64,000 nt of DNA from a virus: the IMG/VR virus record IMGVR_UViG_3300028581_000014, positions 62,001-126,000 of that record; one strand, given 5' to 3'. Both the position numbers and the translations under genes were made by a program. The notes under the pieces are model-generated. The model had not been told where the DNA came from and did no database searches. It worked only from the letters and a program-made list of their open reading frames with translations. Positions 1-8,935 of this stretch are shown here, piece by piece. Each line of letters begins with the position of its first letter. Position 1 is the first letter of the stretch.

Positions 1-735
1 AACAAATGTCTTAGCATCCTTATCCCAAACTGGAACACCACCCTTAACGATAATCTCCAAATAGTCGTAAGTCTTAACTGAGTACACATCTTCCCAAGTT
101 CTTGTGTCAGCTAACCAAGTTTGAGCCAAAGCAGCATCTTCACTTAGTGGTGATGGGTCTAAAGATACCACTGATGTAACAGTTGGGTTACCTTTCTGAT
201 TTCTATTAATCGTTATGATTAAATCACGACCAGTTTCTGGATGTGTAATATCTTTTTTCAAAGCCTTTACCATACCTAAAATCTTGTCAATTACACCATT
301 TTTAGTATAATCATGGTTAAACCTCCAAAACTTAACACCTTCAGATTCTTTATCCCTGTCGATAATCTTAACAACGTATACTTGTTTAGCTGAATACTTT
401 TTAGCTAGTTCTTTATCGGCCTCGTTACCTGTAGATAACAATACTTCACGTGCCTCACAAAATGGACATGCTTCGCCTTTCTCATGCTTAAGACATGCGT
501 ATTTTGTTGACTTATTATCAATATAAGTCGTATGCACATGCATTGGTGAGAATGGCGTTCCAGATGGATTTGGTAAAATCCTAATTGTTCTAGTTGCCGA
601 ATCAACACCTACTGGTAGGTATGTGCTGAAATAATTCTTTAAATCATAAACCTTATCTTTCTTCTCATATCGAGGTTTATTATTTTGTTCGTACTGTTCT
701 AGCATCGCTACTAGAGGATTAATTTGTTCACTCAT
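1..735 (-). CDS. gp32-like single-stranded DNA-binding protein (3' end outside the window)
   Basis: Binds single-stranded DNA during phage replication, recombination and repair. I translated the 245 codons present; the frame is open to the window edge, so the C-terminus is missing. The start MSEQINPLVAMLEQYEQ is the ATG at 735. The zinc-binding cluster of the T4 gp32 family is visible as C81, H84, C90 and C93 (CLKHEKGEACPFC), after an RIxxNP-like stretch of the OB-fold. The order (basic N-terminus, zinc module, OB-fold continuation) fits the family. A strong host-type promoter lies upstream, as expected for an early replication gene. Family assignment is confident. The acidic C-terminal tail typical of gp32 cannot be seen here. 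Confidence 0.85.
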   Translation of the reverse strand, partial: MSEQINPLVAMLEQYEQNNKPRYEKKDKVYDLKNYFSTYLPVGVDSATRTIRILPNPSGTPFSPMHVHTTYIDNKSTKYACLKHEKGEACPFCEAREVLLSTGNEADKELAKKYSAKQVYVVKIIDRDKESEGVKFWRFNHDYTKNGVIDKILGMVKALKKDITHPETGRDLIITINRNQKGNPTVTSVVSLDPSPLSEDAALAQTWLADTRTWEDVYSVKTYDYLEIIVKGGVPVWDKDAKTFV

Positions 736-788
736 TTTCTTACGTTTTTTCTTAGTTTATGTTTGTTATTTATTCTCTTTTCTTGTTA

Positions 789-818
789 CAAATATACTAA
801 ATATTTGGAGAAAGTCAA
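789..818 (-). promoter_or_regulatory. Bacteroidota-type promoter of the gp32-like gene
   Basis: Read on the minus strand, TTG (818-816) is followed after 19 bases by TATATTTG (796-789). This matches the -33 TTG and -7 TAnnTTTG boxes of Bacteroidota house-keeping promoters. It lies about 55 bases before the ATG at 735, so the leader is short and AT-rich. Confidence 0.7.
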
Positions 819-899
819 GTAGTTTTTTAGTACTTATCTAGCTTTCAAAAACAAAGATACTAAGATTTTTGCCAACACACAAGTTAAAATTGAAAAAAG

Positions 900-933
900 T
901 TTTAAAAAAGATAAAGCCCCGATTTCGGGGCCT
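900..933 (-). terminator. Rho-independent terminator after the 253-residue gene
   Basis: A G/C-rich hairpin (GCCCCG, loop of four, CGGGGC; 916-931) lies just beyond the stop codon at 939 and is followed on the minus strand by T-rich sequence. It separates the tail-side genes from the gp32-like gene. Confidence 0.8.
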
Positions 934-938
934 TATTT

Positions 939-1700
939 TTAATATTCTTCTTCTTCGTAATCATTTAAGTTTTCCTCATCGTAGGATTTTGGTGAAAAGG
1001 ATTTTTGAATCGTTGCGTCATTATAACCAACATTGACATCATCCTTTGTTAGTATATACTCTTTAGGTTTTTTTTCTGTATCCATAACATCATACGCACC
1101 TTCTTTTTCTGACCAATAATCACCCAATTTTTGGTTAAATGGTGCAGAACTTAAAGACCTCATCTCCAATTTTTCAACTGGTGTTGGATTACGCTTAATA
1201 AATTCTCGCTCAAGACCATCAATCTTATCGTTTAACTTCGACATAGATGCTACTCTAGCTTCTAAATTAGTTAATTTTTGTAGTAATTCTTCACTTTTTT
1301 TATTTGCCGCATCAGCAGAATCTTTTGCCTCTTGCGAACCCTTAACAAGTGATGTTACGTCAACTTCTACATCCTCAGATGAAGGTTCTGGGGTCATATC
1401 TGGTTCTGGCGCTTGTGCTGGTTCTGGCATATCTGTCATATTTTCTTCTGAACCATCACTCGGTGTATCAACACCTAATTGATTGGCTACATCCGCAGCA
1501 CCAGCATCGGCAGCGTCATCTACTGGTTTAAACTCATCATTTTGAGCATCACCATCTTCTTCAGAAATAGATGAACCTAGAATAATATCCTTATACTCAG
1601 GTGCTTCTTTTTTCTCTTGGTAGAAATCATATTCACACAAAAGCCTAAACTTCTTTAATTCCTCATTTAGTAATTCTGGCTTAAATTTAGTTTTTTTCAT
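939..1700 (-). CDS. Acidic, proline-rich protein with coiled coil; function unknown
   Basis: 253 residues with no family I recognise. A basic N-terminus (MKKTKFKPELLNEELKKF) is followed by a strongly acidic, Pro/Ala/Glu-rich, probably disordered stretch (about residues 45-112). A heptad-like helical segment follows (about 115-165), then a charged tail ending in a run of Glu and Tyr. The start codon overlaps the stop of the 65-residue gene upstream by one base, so the two are co-translated. The pair is the last unit of the minus-strand tail module and ends at a terminator. A structural or scaffold-like role is only a guess from position and composition. Confidence 0.6.
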   Translation of the reverse strand: MKKTKFKPELLNEELKKFRLLCEYDFYQEKKEAPEYKDIILGSSISEEDGDAQNDEFKPVDDAADAGAADVANQLGVDTPSDGSEENMTDMPEPAQAPEPDMTPEPSSEDVEVDVTSLVKGSQEAKDSADAANKKSEELLQKLTNLEARVASMSKLNDKIDGLEREFIKRNPTPVEKLEMRSLSSAPFNQKLGDYWSEKEGAYDVMDTEKKPKEYILTKDDVNVGYNDATIQKSFSPKSYDEENLNDYEEEEY

Positions 1701-1897
1701 TAGTATAGTAGTTGTCTTCCGTCTTCAGTTATTATCTTTTTGTTGATGCGCTCAACAATACTCTTATCGCCTTTAATGATACAAACACCTGAACTACAAT
1801 CCATATCGTTTGTTTTACCGTTTTCTAACATTGCATCTAGAGCTTTGTCTAAGTCAGCTGATTTATTTACATCTAAGTTTGTTTGTTTATTTCCCAT
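1700..1897 (-). CDS. Small protein of unknown function
   Basis: 65 residues, highly charged, no recognised domain. Two cysteines five residues apart (CSSGVC) in the middle could form a disulphide or bind metal, but one pair proves nothing. The stop overlaps the ATG of the next gene (TAATG), which indicates coupled translation. A late-type box, TATTTATA, lies 31 bases before the start, grouping this gene with the virion genes by regulation. Confidence 0.55.
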   Translation of the reverse strand: MGNKQTNLDVNKSADLDKALDAMLENGKTNDMDCSSGVCIIKGDKSIVERINKKIITEDGRQLLY

Positions 1898-1927
1898 AAA
1901 TTAATGTTTAACTAGTCGTTATCTTAT

Positions 1928-1935
1928 TATAAATA
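1928..1935 (-). promoter_or_regulatory. Late-type promoter box TATTTATA
   Basis: Minus-strand context is AAGATATTTATAATAAG, 31 bases before the ATG at 1897. The same core recurs before most virion transcription units in this window. Confidence 0.5.
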
Positions 1936-1965
1936 TCTTATAATAACAAAAAAACCCATTAATAT

Positions 1966-2559
1966 CTAAGCATTTCTTAATGAAAATAAATAAGGTATGT
2001 ATTTAGACACATTTGAAAATATTTGAAAATCATGCTTTAAATCGGTAACCTTATCATCAGTTAATAATATATCACAACTTAGTCTTATCTTGGTCATTAT
2101 CTTATCAACATCAAGTCCAATAAATTCTAATAGCTTTAAATCAATACCAAAGACATATTCATGCCCATAGATGTATACCATCGAGCCACTTAAATAAGCA
2201 ATCTTATTATTGATATTTAATATCTTCCTAATAATCTTTACTAGGGTTTTTGGCTTGTATTGTATTGGGTCAACAAAGATGTAAGATAATTTATTTAATA
2301 AATCACCATATACCTTCAGTATAAACCAATTTAAGTCTTCAGAATGCTTATCACGCTTTTCTGTCCTCTTAAAGGTCCAATATACATTATCAGATATTAA
2401 TATCTCCCCAATGTCAAAATTAGGATAGTGTTTATTAACATAGTCGTAACCAATGACTAGTGTCGGTAATCCAACTATAATATCGTCAATAGATGACACC
2501 ACATTAAACTCTTGTGGTGCAGATATTTTATCTACCGAAACTATATTTCCAATCTTCAT
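1966..2559 (-). CDS. Protein of unknown function
   Basis: 197 residues, rich in Ile, Lys and Asp, with alternating hydrophobic segments that suggest an alpha/beta fold. I see no catalytic motif and no membrane segment. A host-type promoter (TTG-N20-TATCTTTG) lies immediately upstream, inside the 3' end of the hub gene, and its -7 box ends only four bases before the ATG. The mRNA may therefore be nearly leaderless. This promoter class differs from that of the neighbouring tail genes, so the gene may be an early accessory gene rather than a virion gene. Confidence 0.6.
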   Translation of the reverse strand: MKIGNIVSVDKISAPQEFNVVSSIDDIIVGLPTLVIGYDYVNKHYPNFDIGEILISDNVYWTFKRTEKRDKHSEDLNWFILKVYGDLLNKLSYIFVDPIQYKPKTLVKIIRKILNINNKIAYLSGSMVYIYGHEYVFGIDLKLLEFIGLDVDKIMTKIRLSCDILLTDDKVTDLKHDFQIFSNVSKYIPYLFSLRNA

Positions 2560-2563
2560 CTTA

Positions 2564-2594
2564 CAAAGATACGATTATTAAACTGGTTTAGCAA
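2564..2594 (-). promoter_or_regulatory. Bacteroidota-type promoter inside the hub gene 3' end
   Basis: On the minus strand TTG (2594-2592), 20 bases, then TATCTTTG (2571-2564). The -7 box ends four bases before the ATG at 2559, so transcription would start at or very near the start codon. Confidence 0.5.
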
Positions 2595-5500
2595 ATATTT
2601 GCGATTCTATTTTTCGTCTTTTTATTAAACCATTTAAGACTTTACCCTCAGATGTTATTGGACCCTCCCCAATTAGTTTTGCAGCAAGTATATAGTCTTC
2701 TTTCTTTACTGCATCTGATATACCTCTATCTATTAGTCTTTTTGGTCCACCATTGTATGCATAAGAAATTAAGCTAGCTTTTTGATTATCATTTAATAAT
2801 GTCCATTCATTATTACCAATATTTGAAATTACTATCGGAGCAAATCTCTCCTCTATATCATAAGATAAGGACCAAGTAGCTTGTTCAAGGGTAAATGTTG
2901 TACCTTGTAAGACATCAACTGGTGTTGCACCTAAACTTTCCACTATTCTATCTGTGCCGTAGCCACCTCTATAATTACCAGCATCTAAGATTGCAACACT
3001 TGAAAAACCCTCAAACGTCTTTATTATTGTTGTAGCTCTACTAACCCAATCATCACTTAGGTCTTTGACCATCTCTAATTGCGATTTATCTGGTAATATA
3101 TTTGGGTAAGCTGCTGATGTTATTTCACCAGTACCATCAGATTTATTAACATACTTATCATCACAATTTATATAAACAGCTTCTTTTCCATCTAATCCAA
3201 TCGGATTTAAAATATCCCCAAATATACCAAGTGTATCAGTATTTATAGTAATTGACGTAGGCTTACCTTTATATGTTGGGTTTTTTCTAATAAAACAAGG
3301 AGCCGATTTACCATGATATTCAAAATGCCAAAATTCTTCAGTACCATTACCGTCTCTTAATGGCGCTGGTATTAACCAACCATACTTATAACTATTTTCA
3401 ATCAACCAAACCAATGATTCATTTACATTAAAATTAAAACCTTCTTCTACGTTTGGTTTATTATTTTCCAATTTATAATTTCGTATTATGTCACCATTTT
3501 TTTTGTAAAATTGAAAGTCAACAGCAACACCCCATCCATGCATAGATGTACCTGGTAAAGCTGCCGCCCCTTTTGGTTTTGATTTATATAGATTTTCTTG
3601 GACTTCAATAGTCCTAAACATACTGGTAATTCCAGCATATGTACCATTCTCACCAACGAAACCATTATCTTTCATCCACGTTAACCAAGCAGTTAACATA
3701 GTATTTAACGAAGTAGCTGCTTGTGGTATCAGTAGCTTAGAGTTAGCTGTATTATCAATACCTTTTGGTATTTCTGGTTTAACAAGTTTATTTGCATCAA
3801 TTACGTTATCAAAATAACCATTAAAAGCACCAGTTTCAATTAATGTTACTACTATTGGTGCGAAAGTACCGTTAACTCTAGGTGCTAGAGTCGTTAAGTT
3901 ATTACTTAACGTTGAATCACCAGCCTTAATTGTTTCTAGGAATGACATATAAAAATGGGATGTTGTGAATATTGGTGATTTTGTTGCTTTTATTCTAACG
4001 CCAGTAAAATTGGTAGACATTGAATTAGGTTTGATACTATGCTTAACACGGGTAATCATATAAGCACCATGAAACATTGGTATATTATTTAATTGAAAAT
4101 ACATCATAGGTTGAATCATGGCATTACCCATCATTTCTATTTCAGCCTTATAGCTTCTAACCGAATATACGTTATAAAGGTTTTGACCACCAAAGGATTT
4201 ATGTTGTTCACCACCTTTTTGTGATATGTCATCAATTATTTGTAATGATTCAGCAGTTTCACCAAATTCACTTTGGTCCAATACAATATCTTTAAATAGA
4301 TTTTGATTCTGTTGACCAAACGTTACCTTAAAGAAGGTATTTATGTCTTCATCGTCCTTAACACTTCCAGTGAAATCAGGTGGTAAAGTATTTAAATCAT
4401 CAGTTGCATCAAATCCATCATCTAGATAGTTTGAATTCTCAAAATCAAGATTCTTTGAGGTTTGACCAACATACATACATACAAATGATGGGCCACTGTA
4501 ATTACCTGTTGGTACATCAGTATAACTTGGATAAGGTTTAAATACGCTACTTAAGACAGCAGGGTCTTTATAATTTATAAATGACGGTAACGGAACAAAA
4601 TCAAAGTTGTTAGCCGATAATAAGCTAGTTATCATATCATAAGAACTAGTATTAATATTTCCGTCTAGATAATCCTTTAATGGCGAAGGGTTTATCGCCA
4701 TTATATCACCAATGTCCTCAAATGACCTAGTTACAAATCTAAAGCTATCTATTAATCTAGGTGTTGCATTGGTAGCCCCATTGGTGCTACGTTTATTAGC
4801 TAAAGCTGTGTCAACAAGGTTTCTACCACCACATTGAAATACGACATTTTCAGTATCAGCGTAGCCAACCCATTTATCATAAATATTTTTACAAGTACGG
4901 TACAATTGCAACTTTATTAAGTTTTCTTTAGTACTACCAAATAATTTATTTTGAGCTGCTTTTGTATCGTAAGCGTAATTCGTTGTTGAACCCTTAATTT
5001 TATTTAAGATTGTATTTAAATAAAGATTAAAATTATTCTCACTGACTAAAATATCGGCACGTTTTTTATTTGTAGGTGGTTTAGTATTATCCCAAATACT
5101 TGGTGTTGTATTAATTAAAATAAGTTCTTCTTTATATAAAGAAATTATTTCTTTATTTATATCAACATCATCTTTTAATTGTAGGATATAGTTATATCTG
5201 TATTCATTATCATCCCCATCCCACATTGGTGAAATTTTAAGATAATTATCAAAATTATTAAATGAATCCTTTAGTAATTGTTTTTTAACAAACACCAAGT
5301 AATCATAAGTTCCACCTTGCACTTTTCTCAGTGAGGTATTAATATCGTTCCACGTTTGTACCCAATTAGTTGAGGCTTTAGAAATTTCTAATTTTGATTT
5401 AATATTATTCCAATCGTTAATAACAAAATCCTCAAATACTCTTATAAACTCATCTTTAGCTTGTTCTGGTAATGTTAATAATAAATTTTCAATTCGTAAA

Positions 5501-8500
5501 TATACTGGTGAAAAACCAGATTCAAATACCATAGTAGCTCTATTCGTAAATGCACCATTTTGTGCTGTTAGGTATTCATCTTTTTTTGGATAACTACTTG
5601 CATCAGTATCCATAAAAGGAATGAAAGGGTCATTTGGATTATAAAAACGTATTGGGTCAATTGTTTGTTTTGACCGCCATAACATACCACCAATAAATGC
5701 AGCCCATAACTTTGGTACAGATATAAAACCAGACCTTTTTTTAAAAGTATTAATTATTTCTGGTCTAGTAAATATAGTATTTATATCATCATTATTTATC
5801 AAACCATTCCACGGAAATGTATGTAAGAATAATATTGCCTTTACTTCATTAATTTGTTCATAATAAAAACGACTACCAAACAAACTAACTCTATTTTCGT
5901 TGTTGGATGAATAAACATAAAAATCAATAAATGGATAAGTTAGTTTTTTATTTTGTTTTATTGACTGATATATCGCTTCTGTATTTTTACCATAGTTATT
6001 GTAAGGTTTGGTAAATGAACTTTCATTTAAGTTTAACAAATTAGTAAAAACTGCTACTTCATCAGGTGCTTGTTTATTAAATAATGGTCCATCTATTAAG
6101 TAATATTCATCAATAGGTGTAGCTCTAGGTGAAGCTAATGCATTATTATGTTCTGGATTTTTAGGTGATTTATAAAACATAAATCTAAAATCAAAATCAT
6201 TTATTTCTTCTACTTTACCATCAATAGTGGTGTTAAAACCGTAATTCAACCTATCAAATGTTTGTATACCGTAAGGTCCACCAAAAATATCAAACCCAAT
6301 TTCTTCAGCACTACTATCAACTTCTGTTAATGCTAACAAATTTAATGGTTTAATATTAGTATCTATTGGTAGTGGGTATTCCGTATTTTGGTTGTATTCA
6401 GACCTTGTTATAAATTTAACATATATACCACCATCGTTTGGTTTTAAATCAGTACTACGTGTATAATTTGTTAAAAAAATACTACCGCTTTCAGCTTTTT
6501 TCGTTAAACCAACTTCATCAGTTGGCCAAGTAGAATTATTAACATTATTAAGAATAACATAGTTAGGAAGACCAGCGTCCTTAAAATCACCATTAATTGG
6601 TATTATTTTAATATTATTGTTATCTAAAATATAATTATAACTAATACCAACATTAGGTATTTTTTCGACAACCCTAGATATTTTACCATTAATAATCTTA
6701 GTATCAAGACTTAAAAAATCAGTAATTTGTTTTGATTTTAATGTATCAATTAATTGTTTATTATCTAAATCTGCAATGATTGAATCTATTTCACGTTCAG
6801 CCATTTTAATGATTTCATCATCTATTAGATTTTGGTTAGAAATACCTAAAAATGTCATTGCTCGTATTAATATCATAAGCATAACATCGTCAGTATCCAA
6901 AAATTCCATTCTCTTATATGGGAATGTATCTGTAAATAATCTAGTATCTAACGGGTTTGTTGGTATCCAATTCGTTGTGTTTTGTCTAATTTCTGTTTCG
7001 GTTATTAGGGTATTTTTATCCGACTCTAAAAAGGCCCTTAATAAATCGTCAATGAAACGTATTTCTGTTACATTATTTGGTACATCTAACACATCTGGCG
7101 CTCCTAAATACGTTTCAAGATAACGATTTTCCTTATCTGATTGTTTATATTCTGGCCATGGATAAAATTTTTTATTTAACTGACCACTGCTAGAATTTGT
7201 TGGTGTATTACCCACAGCATTCTGCTTTATATCAAAAAATTCAAACTTAGAGTCTAATTCCTTAGCTCTGGTAGTGTCATTTTCGGCTTCTGAAGATATG
7301 GTATATATTGTTTGTAAAAAAACTTCAGCAGCTGAAGTTATTGATTTCATTATTGTTCTAATAGTTGGTTTAAACCCTAGTTTATTAACTACATTTACCT
7401 CCAATTGCTTGGCTACTCTTTCTTTTATTATTTTTATTTCTGAATCTATTCTTTCCTTACGTGAATCAAGTTGTTTTAATCTTTCTCTATTATCAATAAT
7501 TGTTAAAAATATATCATCAGTAGTTTCAATACTTTGTTGGCTACTAATAAAATCTAATATGGCTTTTTCTAATTCATTGCCTTTGTCTTTTGCTTCTACT
7601 AATTCTTTTTTAGTTTTAACTATTGGTACTATACTATTAAATGATGAAGTATCAAGAGATAACTTATTACCATTATTATAGTCCTGAACACTACTTTCTA
7701 TGTTTTTAATATATGTTGACGTATCTACTAGTAACTCTTTAGAAATCACAAATTCATAACTAGTAACACCTTCAAAAGAATTTAATTTAGTTAAATTATT
7801 CCTAATAGCTTCTAGTTGGTCTAATTTTGTTTGATATGAGCTTAAGTCTTTATAATCATCATTATCAGCTAGTAAGTTTTTGGTCGAATCATCTATTAGT
7901 GATATATTTTTATATAACTCATCTAATGTAAGTATAGTATTATCCTCATCCTTTAAGACCTTATATTTATCAGCACCTATCTTAGTATACGGTATCGCCT
8001 TTAGATATCCCAATAATAAATCTGATAACATAGCATATGTATATCCAATAAAACTGGTTGTTATTTCAAAGTTACCTGTTTGTGAATTAAATCTAGAAGT
8101 AAACTTTGTCATGTGTAGACAATAAGAAACTGGTTGACCGTAATAACCCTTTATGGTTAACGTATATAATGGATACGGTAACTGAAAGAATACTGAATAC
8201 TTATTGGTCCCATTTAATATTTTATCCTCGTTTTGAAATATAGCACTACCTCTTACATCAACAAATTGTATCGTAATCAATGGGGCAAATGATGAATTAA
8301 ACTCGATATCAATTCCAGTTATACCAAGTGTTTCTGGATTATCGTTTGAATCTAGACTTGTTGTTAAATCAGTAAACTTAGTTGTTAAATATTTTTTCCC
8401 ACCAACATTACTACCATCAATAAAATTAATCGTAATCTGGTCAGATGAATTACCAAACGATGAATTTTTATCACTTACTAATATCGTTCTACCTTTCTTT

Positions 8501-8610
8501 CTGGTTTTTAATTCAACTGAAATGGTCAAATCATCTAATGGAACAGGAGTATTATTAAATACTGAATTAATAATGTTATTTGGGTCTACTATCTGTGTCT
8601 TATTTGCCAT
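2578..8610 (-). CDS. Giant baseplate hub / tail lysin with M15 peptidase and GH24 lysozyme domains
   Basis: 2010 residues. The N-terminal ~250 residues are beta-rich and resemble hub/tube-like domains of contractile tails; the middle ~1300 residues are unassigned. Near the C-terminus is an M15 (D-Ala-D-Ala carboxypeptidase/endopeptidase) domain with the SxHxxGxAxD motif at S1689, H1691 and D1698 and EFWHFE at 1759-1764, giving the zinc ligands His, Asp and His. The last ~150 residues look like a GH24 muramidase, with E1867 in FEGF, D1876 nine residues later and a GYGT turn. T4 gp5 carries only a lysozyme on its hub spike; here two different wall-cleaving activities sit on one polypeptide. The start overlaps the preceding gene by 11 bases. 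The likely role is local opening of the cell wall at injection. Confidence 0.75.
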   Translation of the reverse strand: MANKTQIVDPNNIINSVFNNTPVPLDDLTISVELKTRKKGRTILVSDKNSSFGNSSDQITINFIDGSNVGGKKYLTTKFTDLTTSLDSNDNPETLGITGIDIEFNSSFAPLITIQFVDVRGSAIFQNEDKILNGTNKYSVFFQLPYPLYTLTIKGYYGQPVSYCLHMTKFTSRFNSQTGNFEITTSFIGYTYAMLSDLLLGYLKAIPYTKIGADKYKVLKDEDNTILTLDELYKNISLIDDSTKNLLADNDDYKDLSSYQTKLDQLEAIRNNLTKLNSFEGVTSYEFVISKELLVDTSTYIKNIESSVQDYNNGNKLSLDTSSFNSIVPIVKTKKELVEAKDKGNELEKAILDFISSQQSIETTDDIFLTIIDNRERLKQLDSRKERIDSEIKIIKERVAKQLEVNVVNKLGFKPTIRTIMKSITSAAEVFLQTIYTISSEAENDTTRAKELDSKFEFFDIKQNAVGNTPTNSSSGQLNKKFYPWPEYKQSDKENRYLETYLGAPDVLDVPNNVTEIRFIDDLLRAFLESDKNTLITETEIRQNTTNWIPTNPLDTRLFTDTFPYKRMEFLDTDDVMLMILIRAMTFLGISNQNLIDDEIIKMAEREIDSIIADLDNKQLIDTLKSKQITDFLSLDTKIINGKISRVVEKIPNVGISYNYILDNNNIKIIPINGDFKDAGLPNYVILNNVNNSTWPTDEVGLTKKAESGSIFLTNYTRSTDLKPNDGGIYVKFITRSEYNQNTEYPLPIDTNIKPLNLLALTEVDSSAEEIGFDIFGGPYGIQTFDRLNYGFNTTIDGKVEEINDFDFRFMFYKSPKNPEHNNALASPRATPIDEYYLIDGPLFNKQAPDEVAVFTNLLNLNESSFTKPYNNYGKNTEAIYQSIKQNKKLTYPFIDFYVYSSNNENRVSLFGSRFYYEQINEVKAILFLHTFPWNGLINNDDINTIFTRPEIINTFKKRSGFISVPKLWAAFIGGMLWRSKQTIDPIRFYNPNDPFIPFMDTDASSYPKKDEYLTAQNGAFTNRATMVFESGFSPVYLRIENLLLTLPEQAKDEFIRVFEDFVINDWNNIKSKLEISKASTNWVQTWNDINTSLRKVQGGTYDYLVFVKKQLLKDSFNNFDNYLKISPMWDGDDNEYRYNYILQLKDDVDINKEIISLYKEELILINTTPSIWDNTKPPTNKKRADILVSENNFNLYLNTILNKIKGSTTNYAYDTKAAQNKLFGSTKENLIKLQLYRTCKNIYDKWVGYADTENVVFQCGGRNLVDTALANKRSTNGATNATPRLIDSFRFVTRSFEDIGDIMAINPSPLKDYLDGNINTSSYDMITSLLSANNFDFVPLPSFINYKDPAVLSSVFKPYPSYTDVPTGNYSGPSFVCMYVGQTSKNLDFENSNYLDDGFDATDDLNTLPPDFTGSVKDDEDINTFFKVTFGQQNQNLFKDIVLDQSEFGETAESLQIIDDISQKGGEQHKSFGGQNLYNVYSVRSYKAEIEMMGNAMIQPMMYFQLNNIPMFHGAYMITRVKHSIKPNSMSTNFTGVRIKATKSPIFTTSHFYMSFLETIKAGDSTLSNNLTTLAPRVNGTFAPIVVTLIETGAFNGYFDNVIDANKLVKPEIPKGIDNTANSKLLIPQAATSLNTMLTAWLTWMKDNGFVGENGTYAGITSMFRTIEVQENLYKSKPKGAAALPGTSMHGWGVAVDFQFYKKNGDIIRNYKLENNKPNVEEGFNFNVNESLVWLIENSYKYGWLIPAPLRDGNGTEEFWHFEYHGKSAPCFIRKNPTYKGKPTSITINTDTLGIFGDILNPIGLDGKEAVYINCDDKYVNKSDGTGEITSAAYPNILPDKSQLEMVKDLSDDWVSRATTIIKTFEGFSSVAILDAGNYRGGYGTDRIVESLGATPVDVLQGTTFTLEQATWSLSYDIEERFAPIVISNIGNNEWTLLNDNQKASLISYAYNGGPKRLIDRGISDAVKKEDYILAAKLIGEGPITSEGKVLNGLIKRRKIESQIFAKPV

Positions 8611-8914
8611 ATAGGGTTAAATGTAATTTTACTTGGTCAATATATCTTTGTATCGCATCATCAAACGGAAACGGTACTCTTAATACGGTATTATCTGGAA
8701 TATTAAACTCTAAACCACCATATTCTGGATTAGCATTAAGTATTAACCAACCACTATAAGCATTATTATAATAATCATTACTTACTTTGTCAAGTCTTGA
8801 CTGTCCTTTACGGTATAAAACCAACTTATCAGAACTGGATGCTGGTATCTTAATACCAGGTATTGGTTTAATGTTACTATTATCCCTAAAATTTTTATAT
8901 CTATCGTAATACAT
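8600..8914 (-). CDS. LysM-like baseplate protein (gp53 / tail protein X type)
   Basis: 104 residues. The core pattern of a polar repeat, RLDKVSNDYY, WLILNANP, then NTVLRVPFP is that of small LysM-fold baseplate proteins such as T4 gp53 and tail protein X. In those families the domain joins the hub to the wedges or contacts peptidoglycan. It sits directly before the hub/lysin gene and overlaps it, as expected for a baseplate pair. The start ATG at 8914 gives a normal length. Similarity is at pattern level only; a plain structural protein without LysM fold is possible. Confidence 0.5.
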   Translation of the reverse strand: MYYDRYKNFRDNSNIKPIPGIKIPASSSDKLVLYRKGQSRLDKVSNDYYNNAYSGWLILNANPEYGGLEFNIPDNTVLRVPFPFDDAIQRYIDQVKLHLTLYGK

Positions 8915-8935
8915 AGTATTAATTTAATTTTTTTT

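Noticed and set aside
405-608. Plus-strand ORF of 67 codons over the gp32-like gene
   Set aside because: It is antisense to a well supported zinc-binding protein frame and has a low-complexity, His/Ile-rich translation.
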